Of a DNA stretch of 16,215 nt, positions 1 through 7,376 are shown in pieces (position 1 is the stretch's first letter; the number at the start of each line of letters is the position of its first letter). Source of the stretch: an uncultured Pseudomonas sp. Its GTDB lineage: Bacteria; Pseudomonadota; Gammaproteobacteria; Pseudomonadales; Pseudomonadaceae. The notes under the pieces were generated by a model, which made no database searches, was not told the origin of the DNA, and was given only the letters and a program-made list of their open reading frames with translations. The stretch spans positions 1 through 16,215 of the forward strand of contig CALMID010000527.1 of the NCBI GenBank assembly GCA_937863915.1, given 5' to 3'. The position numbers and the translations under genes are program-made.

Positions 1-273
1 ATGTATCCGCTGGTCACTCCCGAAGCGCTGGCCGGCGCTGGCGAACAGGCCAGCTGGCTGAGCCAGTTCGTCGCCGATGGCGTGTTCTGGGAACTGCTGG
101 CCTTCTGCGCCGGCACGGGCGGCAGTTGCCTGATCATCGGCTCGGCCGCCGGGGTGGCGGCCATGGGTATGGAGAAGATCGACTTCCTCTGGTACCTGAA
201 GAAGATCAGCCTGCTGGCCCTGCTCGGCTACCTGGCCGGCGCCGCCACCTATATCGCCTTGGCCCAGTTGTAA
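1..273 (+). CDS. nhaD: NhaD-type sodium/proton antiporter, C-terminal fragment
   Basis: Only the last 90 codons are present; the gene enters from the left edge, so the ATG at base 1 is probably an internal methionine. The stretch CAGTGGSCLIIGSAAGVAAMGMEKI (cut here: residues about 37-60) is the typical last re-entrant or helix region of NhaD antiporters, followed by DFLWYLKKIS and a final membrane segment (about residues 66-88) ending in ALAQL. NhaD proteins sit in the inner membrane and exchange Na+ or Li+ for protons in alkaline or saline conditions. The stop TAA is followed at once by the Shine-Dalgarno of the next gene, so the two are probably co-transcribed. The family call rests on the conserved C-terminus only; another ion-transporter superfamily member is possible. 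Confidence 0.8.
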   Translation: MYPLVTPEALAGAGEQASWLSQFVADGVFWELLAFCAGTGGSCLIIGSAAGVAAMGMEKIDFLWYLKKISLLALLGYLAGAATYIALAQL

Positions 274-283
274 GGAGTCGCCC

Positions 284-577
284 ATGGAGATCAGCAAAAC
301 CCGCTCCAGCTTCTACCGCCGCCTTTATGTGGCCTGGCTGATCGACAGCGGGCAGGCCACCAGCGTGCCGGCCCTGATGGCCGTCACCGGCATGCCACGG
401 CGCACCGCCCAGGACACCCTCGCCGCGCTGGAGGAACTGGATATCGACTGCCAGTTCACCCAGGCCGAAGGTGAACGCAACAACGCCGGGCACTACGAAA
501 TCCGCAGCTGGGGCCCCATCGACAAAGCCTGGGTCGGCGCCAATCTGCCACGCCTGAAGAACGCCCTGGGTTACTGA
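284..577 (+). CDS. small winged helix-turn-helix protein (HTH_43-like)
   Basis: A 97-residue soluble protein. Residues about 8-58 look like a winged helix-turn-helix: a first helix YRRLYVAWLIDSG, then VPALMAVTGMPRRTAQDTLAAL as the helix-turn-recognition-helix part, then a short wing (about 56-75) with DIDCQFTQ and HYEIRSWGPID. This matches my memory of the Pfam family HTH_43, proteobacterial proteins of unproven role. The start is well set: AGGAG at 273-277 lies 6 nt before the ATG. The gap to the antiporter gene is 10 nt and the ribosome site overlaps the antiporter stop codon, so expression is probably coupled. A role in regulating the antiporter is a guess from position. No paralogue or target operator is visible. 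Confidence 0.75.
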   Translation: MEISKTRSSFYRRLYVAWLIDSGQATSVPALMAVTGMPRRTAQDTLAALEELDIDCQFTQAEGERNNAGHYEIRSWGPIDKAWVGANLPRLKNALGY

Positions 578-584
578 GCCAACC

Positions 585-613
585 CTGACGCCTGCCGGTG
601 ACTGTGGGACAAT
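585..613 (+). promoter_or_regulatory. candidate sigma-70 promoter of rlmF
   Basis: A -35-like CTGACG (585-590), a 17-nt spacer and a -10-like GACAAT (608-613) lie 30 nt before the rlmF start. Each hexamer matches the consensus at four of six positions. The hexamer spacing is ideal, but the sequence is GC-rich and the call is by eye. Confidence 0.35.
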
Positions 614-643
614 GCGCCCCGTCACCTGCCAGGCTGTGCCCCG

Positions 644-1663
644 ATGTCCAGACCGCCCCAGCGCCCCGCAACCGCGGCGCCGCGCAAGCCCAAGCCCAAC
701 TCCAAGAGCAACGCCGCAACCCCGCCTCAGGCCAAGGGCCAGCTGCACCCGCGCAACCGCCACCAGGGCCGCTATGACTTTCCCGCACTGATCAAGGCCT
801 GCCCGGCCCTGGCAGAGTTCGTCATCCTCAATCCCTACGGCAAGCAAAGCATCGACTTTGCCAACCCCGCCGCCGTGCGAGTGTTCAACCGCGCGCTGCT
901 GGCCCAGCTCTACGGCATCCAGCACTGGGACATCCCGCCGGGCTACCTGTGTCCGCCGGTGCCGGGGCGTGCCGATTACCTGCACGGCCTGGCCGACCTG
1001 CTGGCGACCGACAATGACGGCGCCATCCCCCGTGGCGCGGCCGTGCGCGTGCTGGATATCGGCACCGGCGCCAACTGCATCTACCCACTGCTGGGCCAGG
1101 CCGACTATGGCTGGCAGTTTCTCGGCGCCGATATCGACCCGCAGGCGCTGGCCTCGGCACAGGCGATCATCCGCGCCAACGGCCTGCAGTCGCGCATCGA
1201 GCTGCGCCAGCAGGTCAGTCCCGAACAGATTTTCGACGGCCTGCTGCAGCCGGACGAGCGCTTCACCCTGACCCTGTGCAACCCGCCCTTCCACAGTTCG
1301 GCCGCCGAGGCCGCCAGCGGCAGCCAGCGCAAGTGGAAGAACCTCGGCAAGCTGGACCCCAGCCGCAAGCTGCCGGCGCTGAACTTCGGCGGACAGAGCA
1401 ACGAGCTGTGGTGCCCCGGCGGCGAGGCGACCTTCGTCCAGCGCATGGTGCGCGAGAGCCGCGCGGTGGCCGGTCAGGTGCTGTGGTTCAGCTGCCTGAT
1501 TTCCAAGGCCGGCAACCTGCCACTGGTGCAGGCGGCCCTGCGCAGCGTCGGCGCGGTCGAGCAGCACATTGGCGAGATGAGCCAGGGGCAGAAGCAGAGC
1601 CGCTTCATCGCCTGGACCTTCCACGATCGTGCCTCGCGCAGCGCCTGGCTTAAGGCTCACTAA
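644..1663 (+). CDS. rlmF: 23S rRNA (adenine(1618)-N6)-methyltransferase RlmF
   Basis: 339 residues. RlmF uses S-adenosylmethionine to methylate N6 of A1618 in 23S rRNA. The SAM-binding motif I is [16 protein letters not shown] (about 137-151), followed by the acidic loop GADID (161-165) and the catalytic N6-adenine motif NPPF (213-216, in LCNPPFHSS). A conserved late part reads [15 protein letters not shown] (about 247-261). The family's NRHQGRYDF and LNPYG blocks are at about 38-46 and 62-66. The first 30 residues are a low-complexity, proline- and lysine-rich tail, probably for RNA contact, which makes this protein somewhat longer than the E. coli enzyme (about 308). The first ATG has no strong Shine-Dalgarno, so the start within the basic tail is the least certain part. 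It is transcribed alone between the antiporter unit and the TAXI gene. Confidence 0.93.
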   Translation: MSRPPQRPATAAPRKPKPNSKSNAATPPQAKGQLHPRNRHQGRYDFPALIKACPALAEFVILNPYGKQSIDFANPAAVRVFNRALLAQLYGIQHWDIPPGYLCPPVPGRADYLHGLADLLATDNDGAIPRGAAVRVLDIGTGANCIYPLLGQADYGWQFLGADIDPQALASAQAIIRANGLQSRIELRQQVSPEQIFDGLLQPDERFTLTLCNPPFHSSAAEAASGSQRKWKNLGKLDPSRKLPALNFGGQSNELWCPGGEATFVQRMVRESRAVAGQVLWFSCLISKAGNLPLVQAALRSVGAVEQHIGEMSQGQKQSRFIAWTFHDRASRSAWLKAH

Positions 1664-1717
1664 CCCAGACGGAACACCTGCGGCTATCCTTGGCCAATAC
1701 CGTGCTTTGGAGTGCCT

Positions 1718-3070
1718 ATGCGCCGATTGCTGCAGGACCTCACCATCATGCTGCGCGCCAACCTGTGGCTGCTGCCGGTACTGGCCGGCCTGGTCGGGGC
1801 CGTGTTCCTGCTGGTGGCCCCGCCACCGCCCATGCACGCCACTATGGCCACCGGTTTTGCCGGCGGCGGCTATGCCGCCTTTGGCGAGAAGCTGCAGCGC
1901 GAACTGGCCAAACAGGGCTTCGACCTTCAACTGGTCACCAGCGATGGCTCGTTCGACAACCTCAACCGCCTGCTGGATGACACCAGTGGCGTGAATCTCG
2001 CGCTGGTGCAGAGCGGCATCGAACAGAGCCTGCCGGCCGAGCAACAGGCCCGCCTGCACAGCTTGGGCGCGGTCTACCAGGAACCGCTGTGGCTGTTCCA
2101 CCGCCGCGAGGTCAAACTCGAACGCATGGCCGATCTGCAGACGCTGCGCCTGGCCCTGGGCGCCGACGGCAGCGCCACCCAGGCGCTGACCCGTGCCATC
2201 CTGCAGGCCAACCAGATCGAACCAGATGATTACCCCAGCCAGTGGCAGGCCGTCGGCGGCACCCCGGCAGTGGAGGCACTGTTCAAGGATGAACTGGACG
2301 CGGCCTTCTTCATCGGCCCGGCCGAGAATGTGCTGATCCAGCGCCTGGCCGCGGCCGAGGACATCAGCCTGGTGCACTTCGGCCGAGCGGCGGCCTACCA
2401 GGCGCGCCTGCCTTACCTGCGTCAGGTCGAAGTCGGCGAGGGTCTGCTCAATCTGGCCACCGACAGCCCGGCACGTGACCTCACCCTGCTCGCCCCCAGC
2501 GCGACCCTGCTGGTCAACGACGACTTCCACCCGGCACTGTCGGCACTGATCCTCGATGCCGCCCGCCAGGTGATGGCCCAGGGCACCCTGCTGGACAAGC
2601 CCGGCCAGTTCCCCAGCGCCAAGCCGGTCACCCTGCCGCTGCTGGGCGAGGCCCGCTATTACCACGACAAGGGCCTGCCGCTGCTGCAGCGCTACCTGCC
2701 GTTTCGCATCGCCTCGCTGGCCGACCGCTACATCATCCTGCTGATTCCCCTGCTGGTACTGCTCATCCCGCTGTTCAAGGCCGTCGGCCCGCTGTACCGC
2801 TGGCGTATCCGGGCGCGCATCTACCGCTGGTACAAGTACCTGCGCGAGGTCGAGCACAAGCTCGACAGCGGCACGCCGCCGAGCGCCCTGCATGCCGAGC
2901 TGGCTCAGCTGGAGCAACTGGAAGACCAGTTGGCCAAGGTCGAAGTGCCGCTGTCCTATTCCAGCGAGCTGTACGACCTGCACCTGCACCTCGATTACCT
3001 GATCCGCCGCCTGCGCAGCCTGCAACAGCGCCAGCAGGCTGCCTCCGCCAGTGACCATCCCAATGACTGA
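1718..3070 (+). CDS. membrane-tethered TAXI-family solute-binding protein
   Basis: 450 residues from the ATG at 1718, chosen because GGAG at 1709-1712 lies 5 nt upstream; an in-frame GTG at 1712 overlaps that site and is unlikely. Layout: basic N-tip; membrane segment about 17-34; a periplasmic TAXI-like binding domain about 40-330 (opening TMATGFAGGGYAAFGEKL, then VTSDGSFDNLNRLL, NLALVQSGI, and GTPAVEALFKDELDAAFF); a second membrane segment about 336-356; then a basic region (RWRIRARIYRWYKYLREVEHKL) and a likely coiled coil about 390-440. TAXI proteins normally deliver substrates to TRAP permeases, but no permease gene is nearby, and this one is anchored at both ends of the binding domain with a cytoplasmic tail. 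That layout suggests sensing or scaffolding, but this is inference. The 3' end overlaps metC. Confidence 0.85.
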   Translation: MRRLLQDLTIMLRANLWLLPVLAGLVGAVFLLVAPPPPMHATMATGFAGGGYAAFGEKLQRELAKQGFDLQLVTSDGSFDNLNRLLDDTSGVNLALVQSGIEQSLPAEQQARLHSLGAVYQEPLWLFHRREVKLERMADLQTLRLALGADGSATQALTRAILQANQIEPDDYPSQWQAVGGTPAVEALFKDELDAAFFIGPAENVLIQRLAAAEDISLVHFGRAAAYQARLPYLRQVEVGEGLLNLATDSPARDLTLLAPSATLLVNDDFHPALSALILDAARQVMAQGTLLDKPGQFPSAKPVTLPLLGEARYYHDKGLPLLQRYLPFRIASLADRYIILLIPLLVLLIPLFKAVGPLYRWRIRARIYRWYKYLREVEHKLDSGTPPSALHAELAQLEQLEDQLAKVEVPLSYSSELYDLHLHLDYLIRRLRSLQQRQQAASASDHPND

Positions 3071-4235
3071 CCAACTGTTGCATCCCGACACCCGACTCGC
3101 CCACGAAGGGCGACCTGAAGCCAGCGCCGGCGCACCGGTCAACCCGCCACTGGTGCGGGCCTCAACCCTGCTGTTTGCCGATGTCGCCGAGATGCAGGCC
3201 AGCCACGGCAGCCGCCACTCCTACGGCCGCCACAGCAACCCGCCCGGTCTGGCGCTGGAACAGGCCCTGTGCAGCCTGGAGGGCGCGGCCGGCTGCCGTC
3301 TCACGCCCTCCGGCCTGTCGGCCATCACCACCACGCTGCTGGCCCTGCTGCGCCCGGGCGATCATCTGCTGATGACCGACTCGGCCTATGATCCGACCCG
3401 CAGTTTCTGCCACGGCCTGCTGGCGCAACTGGGCATCAGCACCACCTTCTACGACCCGCTACTCGGCGCCGCCATTGAGACGCTGGTGCAGCCCAATACC
3501 CGCCTGATCTTTGCCGAATCGCCCGGCTCGCTGACCTTCGAGGTTCAGGACATTCCGGCCCTGAGCTCCGTGGCCAAGCGCCACGGGCTGTACCTGGTGG
3601 CCGACAACACCTGGGCCACGCCGCTGGGCTGGCGGCCGTTCGAGCTGGGCATCGACGTGTCCATCCATGCCGCCACCAAGTACATCGTCGGCCACTCCGA
3701 CGTGATGCTCGGCGCCATCCTCAGCAACGAGCGCACGCGCCCGGCCATCGAGCGCTGCTGGCGCGGCCTCGGACTGGCGGTGAGCAGCGACGATGCCTAC
3801 CTCGGCCTGCGCGGCCTGCGCACCCTCGGCGTACGCCTCGGCCAGCATGCCCAAAGCGCCCTGCAGATTGCCCAGTGGCTGAGCGACCAGCCGCAGGTCG
3901 CGCAGGTGCTCTACCCGCCACTGCCCGGCAGCCCCGGCCACGCGCTGTGGCAACGTGACTACGACACCTCGCGCGCCTGCGGCCTGCTCGGTGTACTGCT
4001 TCCCGAAGGCAGTAGCGAAGCGGCCCTGCACCGGGTCGTCGATGCCTGCCGCCTGTTCGGTCGTGGCTACAGCTGGGGCGGTTTCGAAAGCCTGATCATC
4101 CCGGTCAGCCCCGCCGCCCAACGCAGCGTCACGGCATCACGCTGGCAGGGCCGTCACCTGCTGCGCCTGCATGTCGGTCTGGAAGACCCGCGCGACCTGC
4201 TGGCCGACCTGCAGCAGGCGCTGGCCTGTCTCTGA
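3063..4235 (+). CDS. metC: cystathionine beta-lyase (Cys/Met metabolism PLP enzyme)
   Basis: 390 residues, fold-type I PLP enzyme that splits cystathionine to homocysteine, pyruvate and ammonia in methionine synthesis. Visible landmarks: SYGRHSNPPG (about 53-61) with the cofactor-contacting tyrosine, TPSGLSAI (81-88), the cofactor aspartate in VADNTWATP (D181), the Schiff-base lysine in HAATKYIVGHSDVMLG (K206), and the lyase-typical SWGGFES near residue 340. The SWGG(F/Y)ES block favours beta-lyase over gamma-synthase or gamma-lyase. The ATG at 3063 gives the usual MTD... start and lies within the last codons of the TAXI gene, an 8-nt overlap; an in-frame GTG at 3051 is an alternative. The overlap suggests translational coupling with the TAXI gene. 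Substrate preference within this superfamily cannot be proven by sequence alone. Confidence 0.88.
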   Translation: MTDQLLHPDTRLAHEGRPEASAGAPVNPPLVRASTLLFADVAEMQASHGSRHSYGRHSNPPGLALEQALCSLEGAAGCRLTPSGLSAITTTLLALLRPGDHLLMTDSAYDPTRSFCHGLLAQLGISTTFYDPLLGAAIETLVQPNTRLIFAESPGSLTFEVQDIPALSSVAKRHGLYLVADNTWATPLGWRPFELGIDVSIHAATKYIVGHSDVMLGAILSNERTRPAIERCWRGLGLAVSSDDAYLGLRGLRTLGVRLGQHAQSALQIAQWLSDQPQVAQVLYPPLPGSPGHALWQRDYDTSRACGLLGVLLPEGSSEAALHRVVDACRLFGRGYSWGGFESLIIPVSPAAQRSVTASRWQGRHLLRLHVGLEDPRDLLADLQQALACL

Positions 4236-4289
4236 GCCTCTACCCTGCCAATCGGTTAGCATGGCGGGGTTTCCCAGTGAGCCCACGCC

Positions 4290-4982
4290 ATGCAGTACAG
4301 CGTCAGTCCCGTCGGTATCGTCCACTCCTGCTTCAAGGAGAAGTTCGCCATCCCGCGCCAGCCGCAACTGGCCCCGGCGGCGCGCGGGATACTGGAGCTG
4401 CTGCCGCCGTTCAACGACCCGGCGGCGGTCGCCGGGCTGGAACAGGTCAGTCATGTCTGGCTGCTGTTTCTCTTCCATCAGGCGCTGGAGGACAAGCCAC
4501 GGCTCAAGGTGCGGCCTCCCCGTCTGGGTGGCAACGCCTCGATCGGCGTCTTCGCCAGCCGCGCCACCCACAGGCCCAACGGCATCGGCCAGTCGGTGGT
4601 CAAACTCGACAGCATCGAGCCGGGGCGCCTGCTGCTCTCCGGCATCGATCTGCTCGACGGCACCCCGGTGCTGGATATCAAACCCTACGTGCCCTATGCC
4701 GACAGCCTGCCCTTCGCGCGCAATGCCATTGCCGAGGCACCACCCGCCGCCATCGCCGTGCACTGGAGTCCCGAGGCCCGCCTGCAGGCCGAGGACCACG
4801 CCCGGCGCCTGGGTGAGCCGCTGGTCGAGCTGATCGAGCAATGCCTGGCCCAGGACCCGCGCCCGGCCTACCAGCAGCCGACGCCCGAGCGCCGCTACGG
4901 CGTGCGCTTCTGGGATGTGCAGGTACGCTGGCATTACCCCGTCGCCGGGGAGATCCGCGTGCTGGAAGTGGTGCCGGCCTGA
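4290..4982 (+). CDS. trmO: tRNA (t6A37) N6-methyltransferase TrmO
   Basis: 230 residues of the TsaA/TrmO (YaeB) family. TrmO uses SAM to methylate threonylcarbamoyl-adenosine at position 37 of threonine tRNA, giving m6t6A. The N-terminal beta-barrel domain shows the family blocks PVGIVHSCFKEKFAIPRQP (about 7-25), LEQVSHVWLLFLFH (50-63), the SAM-binding block GVFASRATHRPNGIG (86-100) and LDIKPYVPYADSLP (128-141). The C-terminal 70 residues contain the smaller domain seen in bacterial TrmO, with RRYGVRFWDVQVRWHYP. It starts 54 nt after metC with no clear Shine-Dalgarno before the ATG, and ends before a strong terminator. It may be co-transcribed with metC, but a separate weak promoter in the gap cannot be excluded. 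Confidence 0.93.
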   Translation: MQYSVSPVGIVHSCFKEKFAIPRQPQLAPAARGILELLPPFNDPAAVAGLEQVSHVWLLFLFHQALEDKPRLKVRPPRLGGNASIGVFASRATHRPNGIGQSVVKLDSIEPGRLLLSGIDLLDGTPVLDIKPYVPYADSLPFARNAIAEAPPAAIAVHWSPEARLQAEDHARRLGEPLVELIEQCLAQDPRPAYQQPTPERRYGVRFWDVQVRWHYPVAGEIRVLEVVPA

Positions 4983-5007
4983 AGCTTGTTCAGGACGTTA
5001 CAGGCAC

Positions 5008-5035
5008 AAAAAAGCCCGGTCAGACCGGGCTTTTT
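5008..5035. terminator. bidirectional Rho-independent terminator between trmO and fpr
   Basis: GCCCGGT (5014-5020) pairs with ACCGGGC (5024-5030) around a CAG loop. An A-run precedes and a T-run follows, so it works for trmO on the plus strand and for fpr on the minus strand. It lies 25 nt after trmO and 21 nt after the end of fpr. Confidence 0.93.
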
Positions 5036-5056
5036 GCTGTCACCTGATACGGCCGA

Positions 5057-5836
5057 TCACTTCTCGACGAAGGCGCGCTCGATCAGGTAGTCACCCGGCT
5101 CGCCGATGCGCGGGGAGATCTTCAGGCCGAAGCTGTCCAGCACTTCGCTGGTTTCATCCAGCATGGCCGGGCTGCCGCAGATCATGGCGCGGTCGTCCTG
5201 CGGGTTGATCGGCGGCAGGCCGATGTCGGCGAACAGCTTACCGCTGCGCATCAGGTCGGTCAGGCGGCCCTGATTCTCGAACGGCTCGCGGGTTACGGTC
5301 GGGTAGTAGATCAGCTTGTCGCGCACGGCATCGCCAAAGAACTCGTTCTTCGGCAGGTGCTCGGTGATGAACTGGTGGTAGGCCACTTCGTTCACGTAAC
5401 GCACGCCGTGCACCAGAATCACCTTTTCGAAGCGCTCGTACACTTCCGGGTCCTGGATCACGCTCATGAAGGGCGCCAGACCAGTGCCGGTGGAGAGCAG
5501 GTACAGGTGCTTGCCCGGCAGCAGGTCGCCCAGCACCAGAGTGCCGGTGGGCTTCTTGCTGATCATGATCTCGTCGCCTTCCTTGAGGTGCTGCAGCTGC
5601 GAGGTGAGCGGGCCATCGGGCACCTTGATACTGAAGAACTCGAGGTTTTCCTCATAGTTCGGGCTGGCGATGGAGTAGGCGCGCATCAGCGGACGGCCGT
5701 TGGGCTGCTGCAGTCCGATCATGACGAACTGGCCGTTCTCGAAGCGCAGGCCCGGGTCGCGGGTGCACTTGAAGCTGAACAGGGTGTCGTTCCAGTGGTG
5801 CACGCTCAGTACACGCTCGACGTTCAGGTTGCTCAT
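5057..5836 (-). CDS. fpr: ferredoxin--NADP+ reductase
   Basis: 259 residues, FAD flavoprotein moving electrons between NADPH and ferredoxin or flavodoxin. The sequence is very close to Pseudomonas Fpr as I remember it (MSNLNVERVLSVHHWNDTLF at the start). FAD-binding RAYS is at 52-55; the NADP pyrophosphate motif STGTGLAP is at 115-122; CGSPAM is at 220-225; the C-terminus ERAFVEK is the short tail typical of this bacterial subclass. The ATG at 5836 is chosen over an in-frame TTG at 5839 because GGAG is 6 nt before it. The gene diverges from finR, whose product controls fpr in P. putida, and the 190-bp gap holds LysR-type dyads. Expected roles are superoxide defence and iron-sulphur cluster or iron handling. 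Confidence 0.96.
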   Translation of the reverse strand: MSNLNVERVLSVHHWNDTLFSFKCTRDPGLRFENGQFVMIGLQQPNGRPLMRAYSIASPNYEENLEFFSIKVPDGPLTSQLQHLKEGDEIMISKKPTGTLVLGDLLPGKHLYLLSTGTGLAPFMSVIQDPEVYERFEKVILVHGVRYVNEVAYHQFITEHLPKNEFFGDAVRDKLIYYPTVTREPFENQGRLTDLMRSGKLFADIGLPPINPQDDRAMICGSPAMLDETSEVLDSFGLKISPRIGEPGDYLIERAFVEK

Positions 5837-5859
5837 CAATCACTCCAGAGATGCAGGTA

Positions 5860-5873
5860 CGCCCGGCCGGGCG
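5860..5873. repeat. 14-bp perfect GC palindrome in the fpr leader
   Basis: CGCCCGGCCGGGCG is self-complementary. In RNA it would fold as a 5-bp stem with a GGCC loop, ending 24 nt before the fpr ATG and 14 nt before its GGAG. It could be an operator or a leader hairpin; no function is shown. Confidence 0.5.
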
Positions 5874-5903
5874 CGATAGCCATAGATTACGCAGGGGCTT
5901 ATC

Positions 5904-5951
5904 ATCTGAGAAATTGATTATTCTGATATTTATTATCTCAATATCAGATAA
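5904..5951. promoter_or_regulatory. probable FinR operator and divergent fpr/finR promoter region
   Basis: This AT-rich patch holds a LysR-type box ATC-N9-GAT (5904-5918) and a perfect 9-bp inverted repeat TCTGATATT / AATATCAGA (5922-5930 and 5940-5948) with a 9-nt spacer; a nested TTATCT-N7-AGATAA (5933-5951) overlaps it. If the -10-like TAATCT on the minus strand (5889-5884) is the fpr -10, the two sites centre near -34 and -58, close to the activation and recognition sites of LysR regulators. Dyads are seen; the FinR assignment is inferred from neighbours. Confidence 0.6.
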
Positions 5952-6026
5952 GCAGCGTTTTGCCGGCCTAAGCTTAATCACTCTGACCACTCGCACCAGT
6001 GACCCAAGGTCGCACCGGAGTCCGCC

Positions 6027-6953
6027 ATGAAGCTCACCCTGCGCCAATTGCAGGTGTTCGCCGAAGTTGCCCGCCACGACAGCGTGTCGCGCGCAGCGGA
6101 AAGCCTCGCCCTGTCGCAATCGGCCACCAGCACCGCGCTGGCCGAACTGGAGCGCCAGTTCGATTGCCAGCTGTTCGACCGTCTGGGCAAGCGCCTGGCC
6201 CTCAACGCCCTCGGCCGCCAGTTGCTGCCCCGCGCCGTCGGCCTGCTCGACCAGACCCGCGAGATTGAACAGCTGCTATCCGGCGGCCATGGCTTTGGCT
6301 CACTGCAAGTCGGCGCCACCCTGACGGTGGGCAACTACCTGGCCACCCTGCTGATCGGCCATTTCATGCAGCGCCATCCGGAATGCAAGGTCGGCCTGCA
6401 GGTGCACAACACCGCCCACGTGGTGCAGCAGGTGGCCAACTACGAGCTGGACCTGGGCCTGATCGAAGGGGACTGCCAGCATGCGGACCTGGAGGTGCAG
6501 CCCTGGGTGGCCGACGAACTGGTGGTATTCGCCGCCCCGCAGCACCCGCTGGCCGGCCGGCGCGAGGTAAGCCTGGAGGAACTGAGCCGTGAGGCGTGGA
6601 TTCTGCGCGAGCGCGGCTCCGGCACGCGCCTGGCCTTCGACCAGGCCATGCGCCATCACCCGGCGCCGCTGAATATCCGCCTGGAGCTGGAGCACACCGA
6701 AGCGATCAAACGCGCCGTGGAGTCGGGGCTGGGTATCGGCTGCATTTCCCGCCTGGCCCTGCGCGATGCCTTCCGCCGCGGCAGCCTGGTACCGCTGGAA
6801 ACGCCGCAGCTGGATCTGAGCCGGCAGTTCTGGTTCATCTGGCACAAGCAGAAGTACCAGACCGCGGCGATGCGTGAATTTCTCGAGCTATGCAGCAGCT
6901 TTACCGCCGGTGTCACGCGCAGCGATCAGATCAATCTGCCGTCGATCGCCTGA
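6027..6953 (+). CDS. finR: LysR-family regulator, FinR
   Basis: 308 residues. The N-terminal winged helix (about 1-60) reads TLRQLQVFAEVARHDSVSRAAESLALSQSATS (split here), the normal LysR helix-turn-helix; a linker helix follows to about 85, then the type-2 periplasmic-binding-like effector domain (about 90-295) with VGATLTVGNYLATLLIG, LDLGLIEGDC and VESGLGIGCISRLAL. In P. putida the LysR regulator divergent from fpr is FinR, which activates fpr under superoxide; the same arrangement here supports the name. GGAG lies 6 nt before the ATG. The stop codon directly abuts the dgkA stop codon on the other strand. A CysB- or other LysR-type effector specificity cannot be read from the sequence. Confidence 0.92.
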   Translation: MKLTLRQLQVFAEVARHDSVSRAAESLALSQSATSTALAELERQFDCQLFDRLGKRLALNALGRQLLPRAVGLLDQTREIEQLLSGGHGFGSLQVGATLTVGNYLATLLIGHFMQRHPECKVGLQVHNTAHVVQQVANYELDLGLIEGDCQHADLEVQPWVADELVVFAAPQHPLAGRREVSLEELSREAWILRERGSGTRLAFDQAMRHHPAPLNIRLELEHTEAIKRAVESGLGIGCISRLALRDAFRRGSLVPLETPQLDLSRQFWFIWHKQKYQTAAMREFLELCSSFTAGVTRSDQINLPSIA

Positions 6954-7319
6954 TCAACCCAGCAGGATGCAGGCCCAGACCACGCCGATCAGGCTGAGGG
7001 CGACGAACTGCGCGGCGCTGCCCATGTCCTTGGCATTCTTCGACAGCGGGTGCAGGTCCAGCGAGATGCGGTCGATGGCCGCTTCCACCGCCGAGTTGAG
7101 CAACTCGACGATCAGTGCCAGCAGGCAGACGGCAATCAGCAACGCCCGCTCGCCGCGACTGACGTCGAGGAACAGGCTGATGGGAATCAGAATGACGTTG
7201 ATCAGCACCAGCTGACGGAACGCCGCCTCGCCCTGGAAAGCGGCCTTGAGGCCGGCGAAGGAATAGCCGGTGGCGTTGAGAATGCGTTTGAGGCCGGTCT
7301 GGCCTTTGAATGGCGACAT
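6954..7319 (-). CDS. dgkA: diacylglycerol kinase
   Basis: 121 residues, the small integral-membrane kinase that phosphorylates diacylglycerol to phosphatidic acid, recycling lipid left by membrane-derived glucan and LPS modification. Length is near the E. coli protein (122). Catalytic-site residues are kept: E31 in the surface helix (EAAFRQ), VELLNSAVEA (E72, N75, E79) and KNAKDMGSAA (K97, D98). Three membrane helices are expected at about 37-52, 58-74 and 103-120. The Shine-Dalgarno is weak. It lies downstream of the erdR-like gene on the same strand, but a terminator hairpin sits between them, so it may be expressed by read-through or from a promoter near the hairpin. Confidence 0.95.
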   Translation of the reverse strand: MSPFKGQTGLKRILNATGYSFAGLKAAFQGEAAFRQLVLINVILIPISLFLDVSRGERALLIAVCLLALIVELLNSAVEAAIDRISLDLHPLSKNAKDMGSAAQFVALSLIGVVWACILLG

Positions 7320-7335
7320 GCGGAAAACTCGTTGA

Positions 7336-7363
7336 AATAAGAAGGCCAGCCTAGCGGCTGGCC
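7336..7363 (-). terminator. Rho-independent terminator of the erdR-like gene
   Basis: On the minus strand GGCCAGCC, a GCTA loop and GGCTGGCC form an 8-bp stem (7363-7344), followed by TTCTTATTT. It lies just after the regulator stop codon and before dgkA. Confidence 0.75.
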
Positions 7364-7376
7364 TGTCAAAAAAGCA

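Noticed and set aside
206..3142. A 978-codon open frame on the minus strand opposite the winged-helix, rlmF and TAXI genes
   Set aside because: Low-complexity Q/A/G/R-rich translation with no domain; it mirrors three well-supported plus-strand genes. Such frames arise from GC-biased third positions.
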